NCBI RefSeq assembly: GCF_029892425.1
Contig: NZ_JARXWB010000034.1
Span: 23,174-87,173, forward strand
DNA: 64,000 nucleotides
From: Bradyrhizobium sp. BR13661
GTDB lineage: Bacteria > Pseudomonadota > Alphaproteobacteria > Rhizobiales > Xanthobacteraceae
Reading direction: 5' to 3'
The position numbers were made by a program, and so were the translations under genes. Shown one piece after another: positions 16,139-23,723 of the stretch. Each line of letters opens with the position of its first letter. The stretch's first letter is position 1. The notes beneath the pieces are model-generated. The model did no database searches and was not told the origin of the DNA. It saw only the letters and a program-made list of their open reading frames with translations.

Positions 16139-17004
16139 TGAATGCGCCTGTCCCGCAGATCGATTTCGCCGCTCCGGCCGATGCTGAAGCCATCCTCGGC
16201 GACGTCGTCGCGCGGCTGCGCGGCGGCAACGTCATCCCTTATCTCGGGCCCGGCGTGGTCGAGCTTGGCGAGCCGGCGGTGCCAATGAATCCGGAAGCGC
16301 TGGCGGCCTTTTTCGGGACGAGGGTCGCATTGCCGCGACGTGCCCGCGGCAATGCATGGGCCTCGGCCCAGCATATCGAGAGCACCAGGCATCGCGCCAC
16401 GGTCACTGCGCTGATGACGGACGCATTTGCCGCCCCGGTCGCGCCGACCGCGCTACATCGCTATCTTGCCACGCTGCCGCTGCCTTTGATCGTCGACAGC
16501 TGGTACGACGGCGCAATGCGAAGCGCGCTGGTGGGGCGCAGCGACTGGGGCGAGATTCAGGGAATCACCCGCGCCGGCATCGGCGAGGACCGCTGGTTCC
16601 GGTTCTACGATGCTGCGGGCCAGGAGGTCGATCGTACGCAAGCCAAGACGTGGACGACGATCCTCTACAAGCCACACGGCAGCGTCGCGCCCGCAAAGAA
16701 TTTCCTGATCTCCGACGCCGACTATGTCGAGGTCCTCACCGAGATCGACATCCAGACGCCGATCCCGGACGAGGTCAAGGAGCGACGCATGGGGCGCAGC
16801 TTCCTGTTCCTCGGCTGCCGTTTCAACGATCAGCTCTTGCGGACCTATGCAAGGCAGCTGTCGAAGCGTTCGGCCGACACGCACTATGCCGTGGTCGAAC
16901 CGGACACGCTATCGAAGAACGAGCTGCGCTTCCTGGTGAGCCAGGGCCTGACCCCACTTGCCATTCCGCTGGCGCGCGCGATCGAGATCGTTCTCGCAGG
17001 CTAA
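16138..17004 (+). CDS. SIR2-like domain protein in the nifS-nifT operon
   Basis: A 288-residue protein with features of the SIR2-like (NAD-binding) superfamily: near the N-terminus GNVIPYLGPGVVELG (residues 31-44) corresponds to the PxLGAGxS nucleotide loop; KPHGSVAPAKNFLISDADY holds the HGS at 180-182; MGRSFLFLGCRFNDQLLR resembles the C-terminal sheet. The expected TTN-x-D at about residue 120 reads DSWYD, so the catalytic Asn appears replaced by Trp122. Coupled to nifT by a TGATG overlap and followed by the nifB promoter. SIR2-like proteins usually act in deacylation or phage defence; a role here is unknown. Confidence 0.78.
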   Translation: MNAPVPQIDFAAPADAEAILGDVVARLRGGNVIPYLGPGVVELGEPAVPMNPEALAAFFGTRVALPRRARGNAWASAQHIESTRHRATVTALMTDAFAAPVAPTALHRYLATLPLPLIVDSWYDGAMRSALVGRSDWGEIQGITRAGIGEDRWFRFYDAAGQEVDRTQAKTWTTILYKPHGSVAPAKNFLISDADYVEVLTEIDIQTPIPDEVKERRMGRSFLFLGCRFNDQLLRTYARQLSKRSADTHYAVVEPDTLSKNELRFLVSQGLTPLAIPLARAIEIVLAG

Positions 17005-17092
17005 CTTCCGTCGAAATTGCTGACCTGCCCCGCCGCCGCGCTGCGTTCGCGCGGCGGAGCGCGTCGATGCCAGTTGTCGACGATGTCGCGTC

Positions 17093-17108
17093 TGTCACTT
17101 TTCCAACA
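17093..17108. promoter_or_regulatory. NifA activator site of nifB
   Basis: Exact TGT-N10-ACA (TGTCACTTTTCCAACA), 78 bp upstream of the nifB -24 box, within the 280-bp gap between the SIR2-like gene and nifB. Confidence 0.8.
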
Positions 17109-17185
17109 TGCGTTGGCAAACCGACATTCTCCAACGCGGACGCTAACTCCTTGACGTACGTCAAGAAAGCCGCGTTGCCCGGCGG

Positions 17186-17201
17186 TGGCATGCAGGTTGC
17201 T
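17186..17201 (+). promoter_or_regulatory. Sigma-54 promoter of the nifB operon
   Basis: TGGCATGCAGGTTGCT: TGGCATG at -24 and TTGCT at -12 with exact GG-N10-GC spacing, 84 bp before nifB. Confidence 0.88.
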
Positions 17202-17284
17202 AATACCTTTCTAGAACGACTCTTAGGACGCTTCTCGAAATCAGAGCCCGCAAATCCGTTCGGCTTGCAAGGAGAACTGAGCAA

Positions 17285-18847
17285 ATGGACGTTTCAGCGC
17301 AACACGACGCCAGCAGCACCGGTCCCGTCGCCGACGTCGGCGAGATCATGCAAGCCATCGCCGATCACAAGGGCTGCGGCACCAGTGGTGGCAGCGGCAA
17401 GGCAAGCTGCGGATCGCAGGCAGGCCAGGGCGATCTGCCGACCGAGATCTGGGAGAAGGTGAAGAACCATCCCTGCTACAGCGAGGAGGCGCACCATCAT
17501 TATGCGCGCATGCATGTTGCTGTCGCGCCTGCCTGCAACATTCAGTGCAACTACTGCAATCGCAAATACGACTGCGCCAATGAATCGCGCCCCGGCGTCG
17601 TCAGCGAGAAGCTGACGCCGGAGCAGGCCGCCAAGAAGGTGCTCGCGGTCGCCTCCACCATTCCCCAGATGACCGTGCTCGGCATCGCCGGTCCCGGCGA
17701 TCCGCTGGCCAATCCGGAAAAGACCTTCAAGACCTTCGAGCTGATCTACAATACCGCACCCGACATCAAGCTGTGCCTGTCGACCAACGGCCTCATGCTG
17801 CCGGACCACGTCGACACCATTGCGAAGTACAATGTCGACCACGTCACCATCACCATCAACATGGTCGATCCCGAGATCGGCGCGCAGATCTATCCCTGGA
17901 TCTTCTACAAGCACAAGCGCTACACCGGCTACGAGGCCGCCAAGATCCTGACCGATCGCCAGCTGCAGGGCCTGGAAATGCTGACCGAGCGCGGCATTCT
18001 CTGCAAGGTCAACTCGGTGATGATCCCTGGGATCAACGACCAGCACTTGGTCGAGGTCAACAGGGCGGTGAAGTCGCGCGGTGCCTTCCTGCACAACATC
18101 ATGCCGCTGATCTCCGCGCCCGAGCACGGCACTGTGTTCGGCCTGAACGGCCAGCGCGGTCCGAGCGCGCAGGAGCTGAAAGCGCTGCAGGATTCCTGCG
18201 AAGGCGAGATGAACATGATGCGGCATTGCCGCCAGTGCCGCGCCGACGCGGTCGGCCTGCTCGGCGAAGATCGCAGCGCCGAGTTCACCACCGACAAGAT
18301 CATGGCGATGGAGGTGAAATACGACGCCGATACCCGCAAGGCCTACCAGGCCAAGGTCGAGGAGGAGCGTGTCGCCAAGGTCGCCGCCAAGCAGGAGGAG
18401 CTCAACGAGCTCGCAGGCCTTTCCAGCGACATCAAGGTCTTGGCCGCGGTCGCGACCAAGGGCTCCGGCCTGATCAACGAACATTTCGGCCACGCCAAGG
18501 AGTTTCAGGTCTACGAACTCTCCACGGCAGGCGCCAAATTTGTCGGCCATCGCCGCGTCGACCTCTACTGCCAGGGCGGTTACGGCGAGGAAGACAGTCT
18601 CGAGACCATCATCCGCGCCATCAACGACTGCCATGCGGTGTTCGTGGCCAAGATCGGCGGCTGCCCGAAGGGCGATTTGATCAAGGCCGGGATCGAGCCG
18701 GTCGATCAATACGCCCACGAATTCATCGAGAAGTCGGCGATCGCCTGGTTCAAGGCCTATCTCGACAAGGTCAACAGCGGCGAGATCGAGCACGCGGAGC
18801 GCGGCGATGCCGCCATCCGCCAGGGCGCGCTGATTTCGGCGGCGTGA
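17285..18847 (+). CDS. nifB: NifB, FeMo-cofactor biosynthesis radical SAM enzyme
   Basis: Fuses Fe-S clusters and inserts the central carbon to make NifB-co, the precursor of FeMo-co. The 520-residue protein has the radical-SAM motif C84-x3-C88-x2-C91 (APACNIQCNYCNRKYDC), additional cysteines (NHPCYSEEAHHHYAR, CRQCRADAVGLLGED), and from about residue 385 a C-terminal NifX-like domain (VAVATKGSGLINEHFGHAKEF). Gly/Ser/Cys-rich residues 29-50 form an unusual linker (CGTSGGSGKASCGS). It heads a long operon starting with fdxN 10 bp later. Confidence 0.97.
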   Translation: MDVSAQHDASSTGPVADVGEIMQAIADHKGCGTSGGSGKASCGSQAGQGDLPTEIWEKVKNHPCYSEEAHHHYARMHVAVAPACNIQCNYCNRKYDCANESRPGVVSEKLTPEQAAKKVLAVASTIPQMTVLGIAGPGDPLANPEKTFKTFELIYNTAPDIKLCLSTNGLMLPDHVDTIAKYNVDHVTITINMVDPEIGAQIYPWIFYKHKRYTGYEAAKILTDRQLQGLEMLTERGILCKVNSVMIPGINDQHLVEVNRAVKSRGAFLHNIMPLISAPEHGTVFGLNGQRGPSAQELKALQDSCEGEMNMMRHCRQCRADAVGLLGEDRSAEFTTDKIMAMEVKYDADTRKAYQAKVEEERVAKVAAKQEELNELAGLSSDIKVLAAVATKGSGLINEHFGHAKEFQVYELSTAGAKFVGHRRVDLYCQGGYGEEDSLETIIRAINDCHAVFVAKIGGCPKGDLIKAGIEPVDQYAHEFIEKSAIAWFKAYLDKVNSGEIEHAERGDAAIRQGALISAA

Positions 18848-18857
18848 GGAGAGACCG

Positions 18858-19082
18858 ATGCCATTCAAGATCATCGCCTCGCAGTGCACGAGCTGCTCGG
18901 CCTGCGAGCCGGAATGCCCGAACGTCGCAATCCGCGAGAAGGGCGGGACGTTCGTGATCGATCCGAAGAAATGTACCGAGTGCCTTGGTCATTTCGACGA
19001 GCCGCAATGCGTGGCGGTGTGCCCGGTCGACAACACCTGCGTGATCGATACGTCGCTGCCGCGCTACCAGGCACCAGCTTGA
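18858..19082 (+). CDS. fdxN: FdxN, 2[4Fe-4S] ferredoxin
   Basis: Bacterial-type ferredoxin, 74 residues, with C10-x2-C13-x2-C16-x3-C20 and C39-x2-C42-x8-C51-x3-C55. The eight-residue insertion in the second motif (ECLGHFDEPQC) is typical of nif-linked FdxN proteins. Directly downstream of nifB, as in other rhizobia, where it is a candidate electron donor to NifB or NifH. Confidence 0.93.
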   Translation: MPFKIIASQCTSCSACEPECPNVAIREKGGTFVIDPKKCTECLGHFDEPQCVAVCPVDNTCVIDTSLPRYQAPA

Positions 19083-19092
19083 GGGGAACGAC

Positions 19093-19401
19093 ATGAACTT
19101 TACGATCACACCGGCGGCGCAGAAATTCATGCGCATGATGCTTCGGGTCGACGGCGGCGCGGGGAGCGGCTTTCGCCTCGCCGTCAGCCCGGGCGGCTGC
19201 TCGGGTCTTGCGGCGGACATCCACGTGCTGGCTGCGCCGCAGGCCGGCGATGCCGTGGTCGAGCGGGACGGCGTCAAGTTGTTCCTGCCGGCCGAAAGCC
19301 GGCTGCTGCTCGACGGCGTCACCATCGATTTCGCGGATACGGCAACCCAGACCGGGCTCGTGTTCCACGATCCGAAGCAGGTCTCCTGCGGCCACCATTG
19401 A
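19093..19401 (+). CDS. HesB/IscA-like protein with altered C-terminal ligands
   Basis: A 102-residue A-type carrier homologue: NFTITPAAQKFMRMMLR, then SPGGCSGLAADIHV as in IscA. The usual C-terminal C-G-C motif is replaced by QVSCGHH, leaving one cysteine and two terminal histidines. It may bind a different cluster or metal, or work as a partner of another protein. Starts 10 bp after fdxN within the nifB operon. Similar nif-linked proteins occur beside fdxN in other bacteria as far as I recall. Confidence 0.85.
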   Translation: MNFTITPAAQKFMRMMLRVDGGAGSGFRLAVSPGGCSGLAADIHVLAAPQAGDAVVERDGVKLFLPAESRLLLDGVTIDFADTATQTGLVFHDPKQVSCGHH

Positions 19402-19411
19402 ACAGGCGACA

Positions 19412-19945
19412 ATGATGCCGGAGCCGTTCGTCAGCCCGCAGGTCGAGATCAACGAGGCGCTCGTCACCAGCGCCTTGCTCGGCCGCGGACTGCCGAGCGA
19501 GGCGGAACATCATCTGTGGGAGGCGGGGCTCTCCTATCACCTGGACGACATCGCAGAAGGTCATCTGCGCGAAGCCGAGGCGCTGGCGCCCGGCCATGCG
19601 GCCGTGCTGATCGGCCTCTATCGCTTCTACTTCTACAAGGGCCGTCTGGCCGAGGCGCTCGATGTCGCCCGTCGCTGTCTGCTCAAGGCGGGCGAAGAGA
19701 ACAACTTTTCTACCGATTGGCGCTGTGTGCGGGCCGGCGATGCCGAGTTCGGCCGCTATGAGAATATCCTGCCGCGCTTCTTCCTGTTCTCGCTGAAGGG
19801 CTACGCCTATCTGCAGATGCGCCTTGGCGAGACCGATGAGGGGCGGCTGGCGGTCGAGAAGCTGCTGGAGCTCGATCCCACCGACAAGATCGGCGCCAGG
19901 GTGCTGCTCGGCGTGCTCGAGCGGATGGGGCAGGACGATGACTGA
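19412..19945 (+). CDS. TPR-type helical protein 1 of the nif island
   Basis: A 177-residue, all-helical protein with TPR-like repeats (AEGHLREAEALAPGHAAVLIGLYRF and KGRLAEALDVARRCLLKAG, later FFLFSLKGYAYLQMRLGETDEG). It is clearly paralogous to the TPR gene at 26223-26702: both have a YF/YKGRL-x-EA segment and a TDWR or PDWRSW segment. No signal peptide. ATG 19412 lies 10 bp after the HesB-like gene; the start of the next gene overlaps by 8 bp. Likely a protein-interaction factor for nitrogenase maturation; partner unknown. Confidence 0.75.
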   Translation: MMPEPFVSPQVEINEALVTSALLGRGLPSEAEHHLWEAGLSYHLDDIAEGHLREAEALAPGHAAVLIGLYRFYFYKGRLAEALDVARRCLLKAGEENNFSTDWRCVRAGDAEFGRYENILPRFFLFSLKGYAYLQMRLGETDEGRLAVEKLLELDPTDKIGARVLLGVLERMGQDDD

Positions 19946-20711
19946 CGACATCGACGAAGTCCTCGACTGGCAGGGACAGGAGGTCGATTGCGCCTCTTGC
20001 GCCCATCTGGCGCTCAACGGCGCCGGCGGCTGCCGGATCGGGCACGCTTGCGTCAACGATCGCTATGCGCGCCGCATCGACCGCTTCTTCAACTGGAATC
20101 CGGGCCTTGCCGACGGCTATCTCGCTCACCCGCATTTTGAGGTACGCGCAATCGCCGCAAAGTTCGCCAATCTGTTTCTGCTCCCTCCGCTGCTCGGCGA
20201 TGCCGACGAAACCGTGCGCTGGAACGCCGTCCGCCGCCTGCCCAGGCGCTATGCCCTGCGACTGCGCAAGGACCCGCATCGCGAAGTCAGGATGCGCGTT
20301 GCAACCCTGATAGACAACGACGATCTGGTGCCGATGGCGTCTGACGAGGATTACTATGTCCGCCTCGTCGTCGCGCGCAGGCTCGCCCCTTTGCTGCTCG
20401 GCCGGATGATCGAGGATCAGGAGGCGGAGGTGCGCCGCGTCGTGGCTCGCCGCATTCCCGACGAATGGCTGCTCGGCATGATCAACGATCGCGATGCTGC
20501 CGTGCGGCTCGAGATCGCGCAGCGGCTGTCGCCGGAGCTCCTGGCCCTGATGCGCCGCGACCCGGACTGGCGCATCCGCTACGAGGTCGCGAGCCGCGCC
20601 GCGGCCGGCGAGCTCATGGGACTGGTCGAGGACCAGGACGGACTGGTACGCGAGGTGGCGCGATCCCGGGTCGCCGTTCGACTGGAACGAGAAACGGGAG
20701 CGTCTGTATGA
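19938..20711 (+). CDS. LRV protein with N-terminal Fe-S domain
   Basis: Leucine-rich-repeat-variant protein, 257 residues, of the type first described next to nif genes in Azotobacter. The N-terminus holds four cysteines (VDCASCAHLALNGAGGCRIGHAC) that form the Fe-S domain of the family. After it come about seven ~24-residue LRV repeats (pattern D-x-x-V/I-R-x-x-V/A-A-x-R) building an alpha/3-10 solenoid. It overlaps the genes on both sides (8 and 4 bp). The function is unknown; a regulatory or binding role is inferred. Confidence 0.9.
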   Translation: MTDDIDEVLDWQGQEVDCASCAHLALNGAGGCRIGHACVNDRYARRIDRFFNWNPGLADGYLAHPHFEVRAIAAKFANLFLLPPLLGDADETVRWNAVRRLPRRYALRLRKDPHREVRMRVATLIDNDDLVPMASDEDYYVRLVVARRLAPLLLGRMIEDQEAEVRRVVARRIPDEWLLGMINDRDAAVRLEIAQRLSPELLALMRRDPDWRIRYEVASRAAAGELMGLVEDQDGLVREVARSRVAVRLERETGASV

Positions 20712-21025
20712 GCAACATCGTCCGCGATAGCGATGTCGTCGAGCTGACGGCCCCGCCGTTCTTCTCGTTCGGGGAGAAGGTGCGGGCCAAGCGCACCATC
20801 CGCAACGATGGCACCTATGCCGGCAAGGAGATCGGCGACATCCTCGCCAAGAAGGGCGAGGTTGGTTACGTCGTCTCGATCGGCACCTTCCTTCAGCAAT
20901 TCTACATCTATGGCGTCGAATTCCTCGAAAGCGGCAACCGCGTCGGGATGAAGCGCAAGGAGCTCGATCCCATCACTCCGCGGGATGTGCTCGAGGACAT
21001 TCCGCTGCCGGAGGCTGCATCATGA
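20708..21025 (+). CDS. nifZ: NifZ, P-cluster maturation factor (first unit)
   Basis: NifZ helps form the second P-cluster of NifDK. The 105-residue protein has FFSFGEKVRAKRTIRNDGTY, AGKEIGDILAKKGEVGYVV and YIYGVEFLESGNRVGMKRKEL, the classic NifZ domain. ATG 20708 overlaps the LRV stop. A second NifZ-type gene follows directly with a 4-bp overlap; together they resemble the two halves of longer two-domain NifZ proteins such as that of Azotobacter. Confidence 0.92.
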   Translation: MSNIVRDSDVVELTAPPFFSFGEKVRAKRTIRNDGTYAGKEIGDILAKKGEVGYVVSIGTFLQQFYIYGVEFLESGNRVGMKRKELDPITPRDVLEDIPLPEAAS

Positions 21026-21264
21026 TGATCGAACCGAAATTGCCGAAGTACCAATGGGGCCAGCGCGTGAAGGCGGCGGTCGACCTTCTCAACGACGGCT
21101 CGTTTCCCGATGCGCCTGCCGAGGGTCTCCTCGTCGCTGTCGGCGGCACCGGCGAGATCGTCCAGGTCGGTCGGCATACGGACGCCAATCTGCCGATCTA
21201 TCTCGTCGAATTCGGCGAGCGGCTGGTGGTCGGCTGCCTCGAAGAAGAAATCAGTCCGCTGTAG
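21022..21264 (+). CDS. NifZ-type protein (second unit)
   Basis: An 80-residue protein with a second copy of the NifZ-like barrel: YQWGQRVKAAVDLLNDGSF, then AVGGTGEIVQVGRHTDANLPIYLVEFGERLVVGCLEEEI. The domain order and position suggest it corresponds to the C-terminal half of two-domain NifZ. It is coupled to nifZ (overlap ATGATG/TGA). Confidence 0.82.
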   Translation: MMIEPKLPKYQWGQRVKAAVDLLNDGSFPDAPAEGLLVAVGGTGEIVQVGRHTDANLPIYLVEFGERLVVGCLEEEISPL

Positions 21265-21274
21265 GAGCGCCGCG

Positions 21275-21634
21275 ATGAATGCCGCCGTCCTCCGACAGCC
21301 AGCCGTGCGTTTGCCGGCGCATCCCAACGAGCTCGATCGCAAGCGGATCGAGCGCGCCCTGGGATCGCGCAAGCGTTATCGCTACGTCTCGCCGGTCGTC
21401 ACGGGCGTGACCGGCGGCTATCTCGTCGAGAGCCCCTGCTGCTCGCGCAACATCGACTCCGAGGGCGGCGTGATCGACGTCGCATTGCTGCACCACGATG
21501 CTGCGAGTGCAAGCTGGAAGCTGTTTCGCAAGGATCACGAGACCGGTGTCTGGGAGCTCCACGGCGTGCATCAGCGGCTGTCGTCGGTGACGGAGATCCT
21601 GAACGCGGATCCCGAGCGCGTGTTCTGGCAATGA
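21275..21634 (+). CDS. Conserved nif-operon protein, possibly DUF3024
   Basis: A 119-residue soluble protein with paired cysteines in YLVESPCCSRNID and a following beta-rich region (GVIDVALLHHDAASASWKLFRKD). The C-terminal part (LHGVHQRLSSVTEILNADPERVFWQ) matches what I remember of the DUF3024 family found in proteobacterial nif clusters, but I cannot verify the assignment. In the nifB operon, 10 bp after the second NifZ unit. Confidence 0.72.
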   Translation: MNAAVLRQPAVRLPAHPNELDRKRIERALGSRKRYRYVSPVVTGVTGGYLVESPCCSRNIDSEGGVIDVALLHHDAASASWKLFRKDHETGVWELHGVHQRLSSVTEILNADPERVFWQ

Positions 21635-21918
21635 TGGGAGACGGGAACATGCCACTGGCGGAAATCGAACTGGCTGAGATCGAGCGGATGCTGGCCTCGC
21701 CCGACGCGCCACCGCACGCCTATCTCGAGTTGCGGCAGAAATTCCCGCATCTCTCTTGGGTCCGCTGCGACGCCTCCGACGTGACGGAGACGCCGTACCG
21801 CCGTTTTGCAGCCTTCGACCTGCACCTGCTCGACAGCGCGGATCATTGCGTGCAGATCACGGATGATCCGACGCGCGCAACCGGCATCGTGTTGGCAAAG
21901 CGGGCGACGGGATCATGA
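21631..21918 (+). CDS. Unknown nif-operon protein (95 aa)
   Basis: Unrecognised. A helical first half (LAEIELAEIERMLASPDAP, AYLELRQKFPHLSWVRC) and a beta second half (AAFDLHLLDSADHCVQITDD) with two cysteines. ATG 21631 overlaps the previous stop and the stop overlaps the next start (ATGA), so it is translationally coupled on both sides; an internal ATG at 21649 is an alternative start. Probably cytoplasmic. Confidence 0.7.
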   Translation: MMGDGNMPLAEIELAEIERMLASPDAPPHAYLELRQKFPHLSWVRCDASDVTETPYRRFAAFDLHLLDSADHCVQITDDPTRATGIVLAKRATGS

Positions 21919-23123
21919 CGGAGCCCGCTCTCGCCTATGACGACCTGCCGGAAACCGGCGAAATCCCGGTCGAGACCGGCCACGACTTCATTCCGATGTC
22001 CGACCCGGACGTCACTCTGGCAGAGATCGGGGCAGTCGAGGCCGTGCTGCGCTCGCCGCGGGTTTCCAGCGGTCTGATCGCAGAGGCGTTCGAGGCAGCC
22101 TTTGCCGCTTATGTCGGTCGAGCCTATGCGATCGCAGTGCCGAGCGGCACGATCGGCCTCATGCTTGCGCTGAAGGCATATGGCATCGGTCCCGGTGACG
22201 AGGTCATCGCTTCGTCCTATTCGTTCCGGGAAACGGCGCATGCGATCAGTCTCGCCGGCGCACGGCCTGTCTTTGCCGACATCGACTATTGGTCGGGCAC
22301 GCTGGCGCCGCAGAAGGTCGAAGAGCGCATCACACCCAGCACGCGTGCCATCCTCGCGGCCAACACCAACGGCCACCCGGCGCCCTTTTCCGAGCTGCGC
22401 GACATCGCGTCCCGGCACGGCGTTCTCCTGCTGGAGGACTCCACCGAGGCGATCGGCTCGCGCTACAAGGACAGGCTGGTCGGCAGTTTTGGCGATGCGG
22501 CCGTATTCGACTTCGCGCAGCCGTCACTCCTGACCTGCGGCGAAGGCGGCATGGTCGTGACCGACGATATCGACCTTGCCGTAACCTTGCGACGCCATCG
22601 CTCGCACCGGCTGAGCGAGCGGTCGTCCGTCGTCGTCGGCTCGGTGGCATCATACCAGATCGGAATCAGCGATCTTGCGGCCGCGCTCGGGCTGGCCCAG
22701 CTCAAGCGCATCGATGAGATCATCGAGCGTCGCCGGCTGGTCGAGCAGCTCTATGCGACACATGTGCAGTCGTTCGAGGGCATCAAGCCGCCCTATATCG
22801 GCCCGGACGTCACCGAAGTTAACTGGTTTCTCTATCTGGTGCATCTTGGCACGCGCTTCACCCGCTCCAGCCGTGACGCCATCGCCGAGGATCTCCGGGT
22901 CGAGCAGGTCGAAGCGGTGGCCTACAGCCATCCGCTGCACCTGCAGCGGCACTATTTCGATCTCGGCTATCGACGCGGCGATCTTCTTGTGACCGAGAAG
23001 ATCGCCGATCGCGCCGTCGCGCTACCGTTCCATACGCATCTTACGGACAGCCAGATCGAATTCATCGTCGAGACCATGAAGGACGCCTCGATCAACGTCG
23101 GCGCAGGCGCGGCGATCTATTGA
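21915..23123 (+). CDS. DegT/DnrJ/EryC1-family protein lacking the PLP lysine
   Basis: A 402-residue member of the sugar-aminotransferase (fold type I) family. Conserved: VPSGTIGLMLALKAYGIGPGDEVI, ASSYSFRETAHAI, EDSTEAIGSRYKDRLVGSFGDAAVF and GEGGMVVTDD. The lysine that should bind PLP in the F-S-F-x3-K-x4-G-E-G-G motif is serine here (FDFAQPSLLTCGEGG, Ser204, codon TCA at 22524). It therefore probably cannot work as an ordinary aminotransferase. It lies in the middle of the nifB operon, 34 bp before a [2Fe-2S] ferredoxin. Not a pseudogene by length or frame. Confidence 0.88.
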   Translation: MTEPALAYDDLPETGEIPVETGHDFIPMSDPDVTLAEIGAVEAVLRSPRVSSGLIAEAFEAAFAAYVGRAYAIAVPSGTIGLMLALKAYGIGPGDEVIASSYSFRETAHAISLAGARPVFADIDYWSGTLAPQKVEERITPSTRAILAANTNGHPAPFSELRDIASRHGVLLLEDSTEAIGSRYKDRLVGSFGDAAVFDFAQPSLLTCGEGGMVVTDDIDLAVTLRRHRSHRLSERSSVVVGSVASYQIGISDLAAALGLAQLKRIDEIIERRRLVEQLYATHVQSFEGIKPPYIGPDVTEVNWFLYLVHLGTRFTRSSRDAIAEDLRVEQVEAVAYSHPLHLQRHYFDLGYRRGDLLVTEKIADRAVALPFHTHLTDSQIEFIVETMKDASINVGAGAAIY

Positions 23124-23157
23124 ACAACGGATCCGTACAACAGAGAGGACGAAGACC

Positions 23158-23466
23158 ATGACCACACTGACAATCATGCCCGAGGGCAAGACCATCGAAG
23201 TCGCGGAGGGCACGACGCTGCTGGCCGCGCTGCTTGGAGCCGAGATTGCGATTCCGCACAAATGCGAAGGCCAGGCCAAATGCGGCTCCTGCCACATCTA
23301 CGTGCAGGAAGGTCGCAAGGGACTGTCGAAGATCGCGCGGCTCGAGAACGAGAAGCTCGACGCGATCGTCGGCGTCAGCTCGAAGTCGCGGCTCGCCTGT
23401 CAGGCCACGATGCTCGGGACCGAGAACGTCAAGATCGAGCTGCTCGGCTTCTCGTCGGGCCTGTGA
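23158..23466 (+). CDS. Plant/adrenodoxin-type [2Fe-2S] ferredoxin
   Basis: A 102-residue ferredoxin with C36-x5-C42-x2-C45 and C81 (HKCEGQAKCGSCHIYV and RLACQAT), the isc/adrenodoxin-like ligand pattern rather than the plant one (C-x4-C-x2-C). Encoded in the nifB operon after the DegT-like gene. A general low-potential carrier for nif Fe-S or cofactor work is likely; its reductase is not in this window. Confidence 0.92.
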   Translation: MTTLTIMPEGKTIEVAEGTTLLAALLGAEIAIPHKCEGQAKCGSCHIYVQEGRKGLSKIARLENEKLDAIVGVSSKSRLACQATMLGTENVKIELLGFSSGL

Positions 23467-23480
23467 GCGGGAGAGGGACG

Positions 23481-23705
23481 ATGGATACCCAGAACGTCAT
23501 TCTCCATGCGCGTTTTGCACCGAACGGCACGATCGTCGAGATCAGCGAGCGGCCCGAGGGCCTGACGCCGCAGGCCTGGTTCAACTTTCTCAGCGACAAG
23601 GCCGGCGACGTCTACCAGGCGCTCGCGGGTGGTCGGGGCGTGTTCCGGCTGACGCGCGACGAAGTGACGGCACTCAAGCAGGCGGCGGCGCCAGCGGCGG
23701 CCTGA
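23481..23705 (+). CDS. Small unknown nif-operon protein (74 aa)
   Basis: Unrecognised 74-residue protein (start DTQNVILHARFAPNGTIVEI, then LTPQAWFNFLSDKAGDVYQAL and an alanine-rich tail). A strong ribosome site (GGGAGAGGGA) precedes ATG 23481. No cysteines. It lies between the [2Fe-2S] ferredoxin and the second Rieske gene in the nifB operon. Confidence 0.72.
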   Translation: MDTQNVILHARFAPNGTIVEISERPEGLTPQAWFNFLSDKAGDVYQALAGGRGVFRLTRDEVTALKQAAAPAAA

Positions 23706-23723
23706 CCAGAGGAAGGAGCGTCA

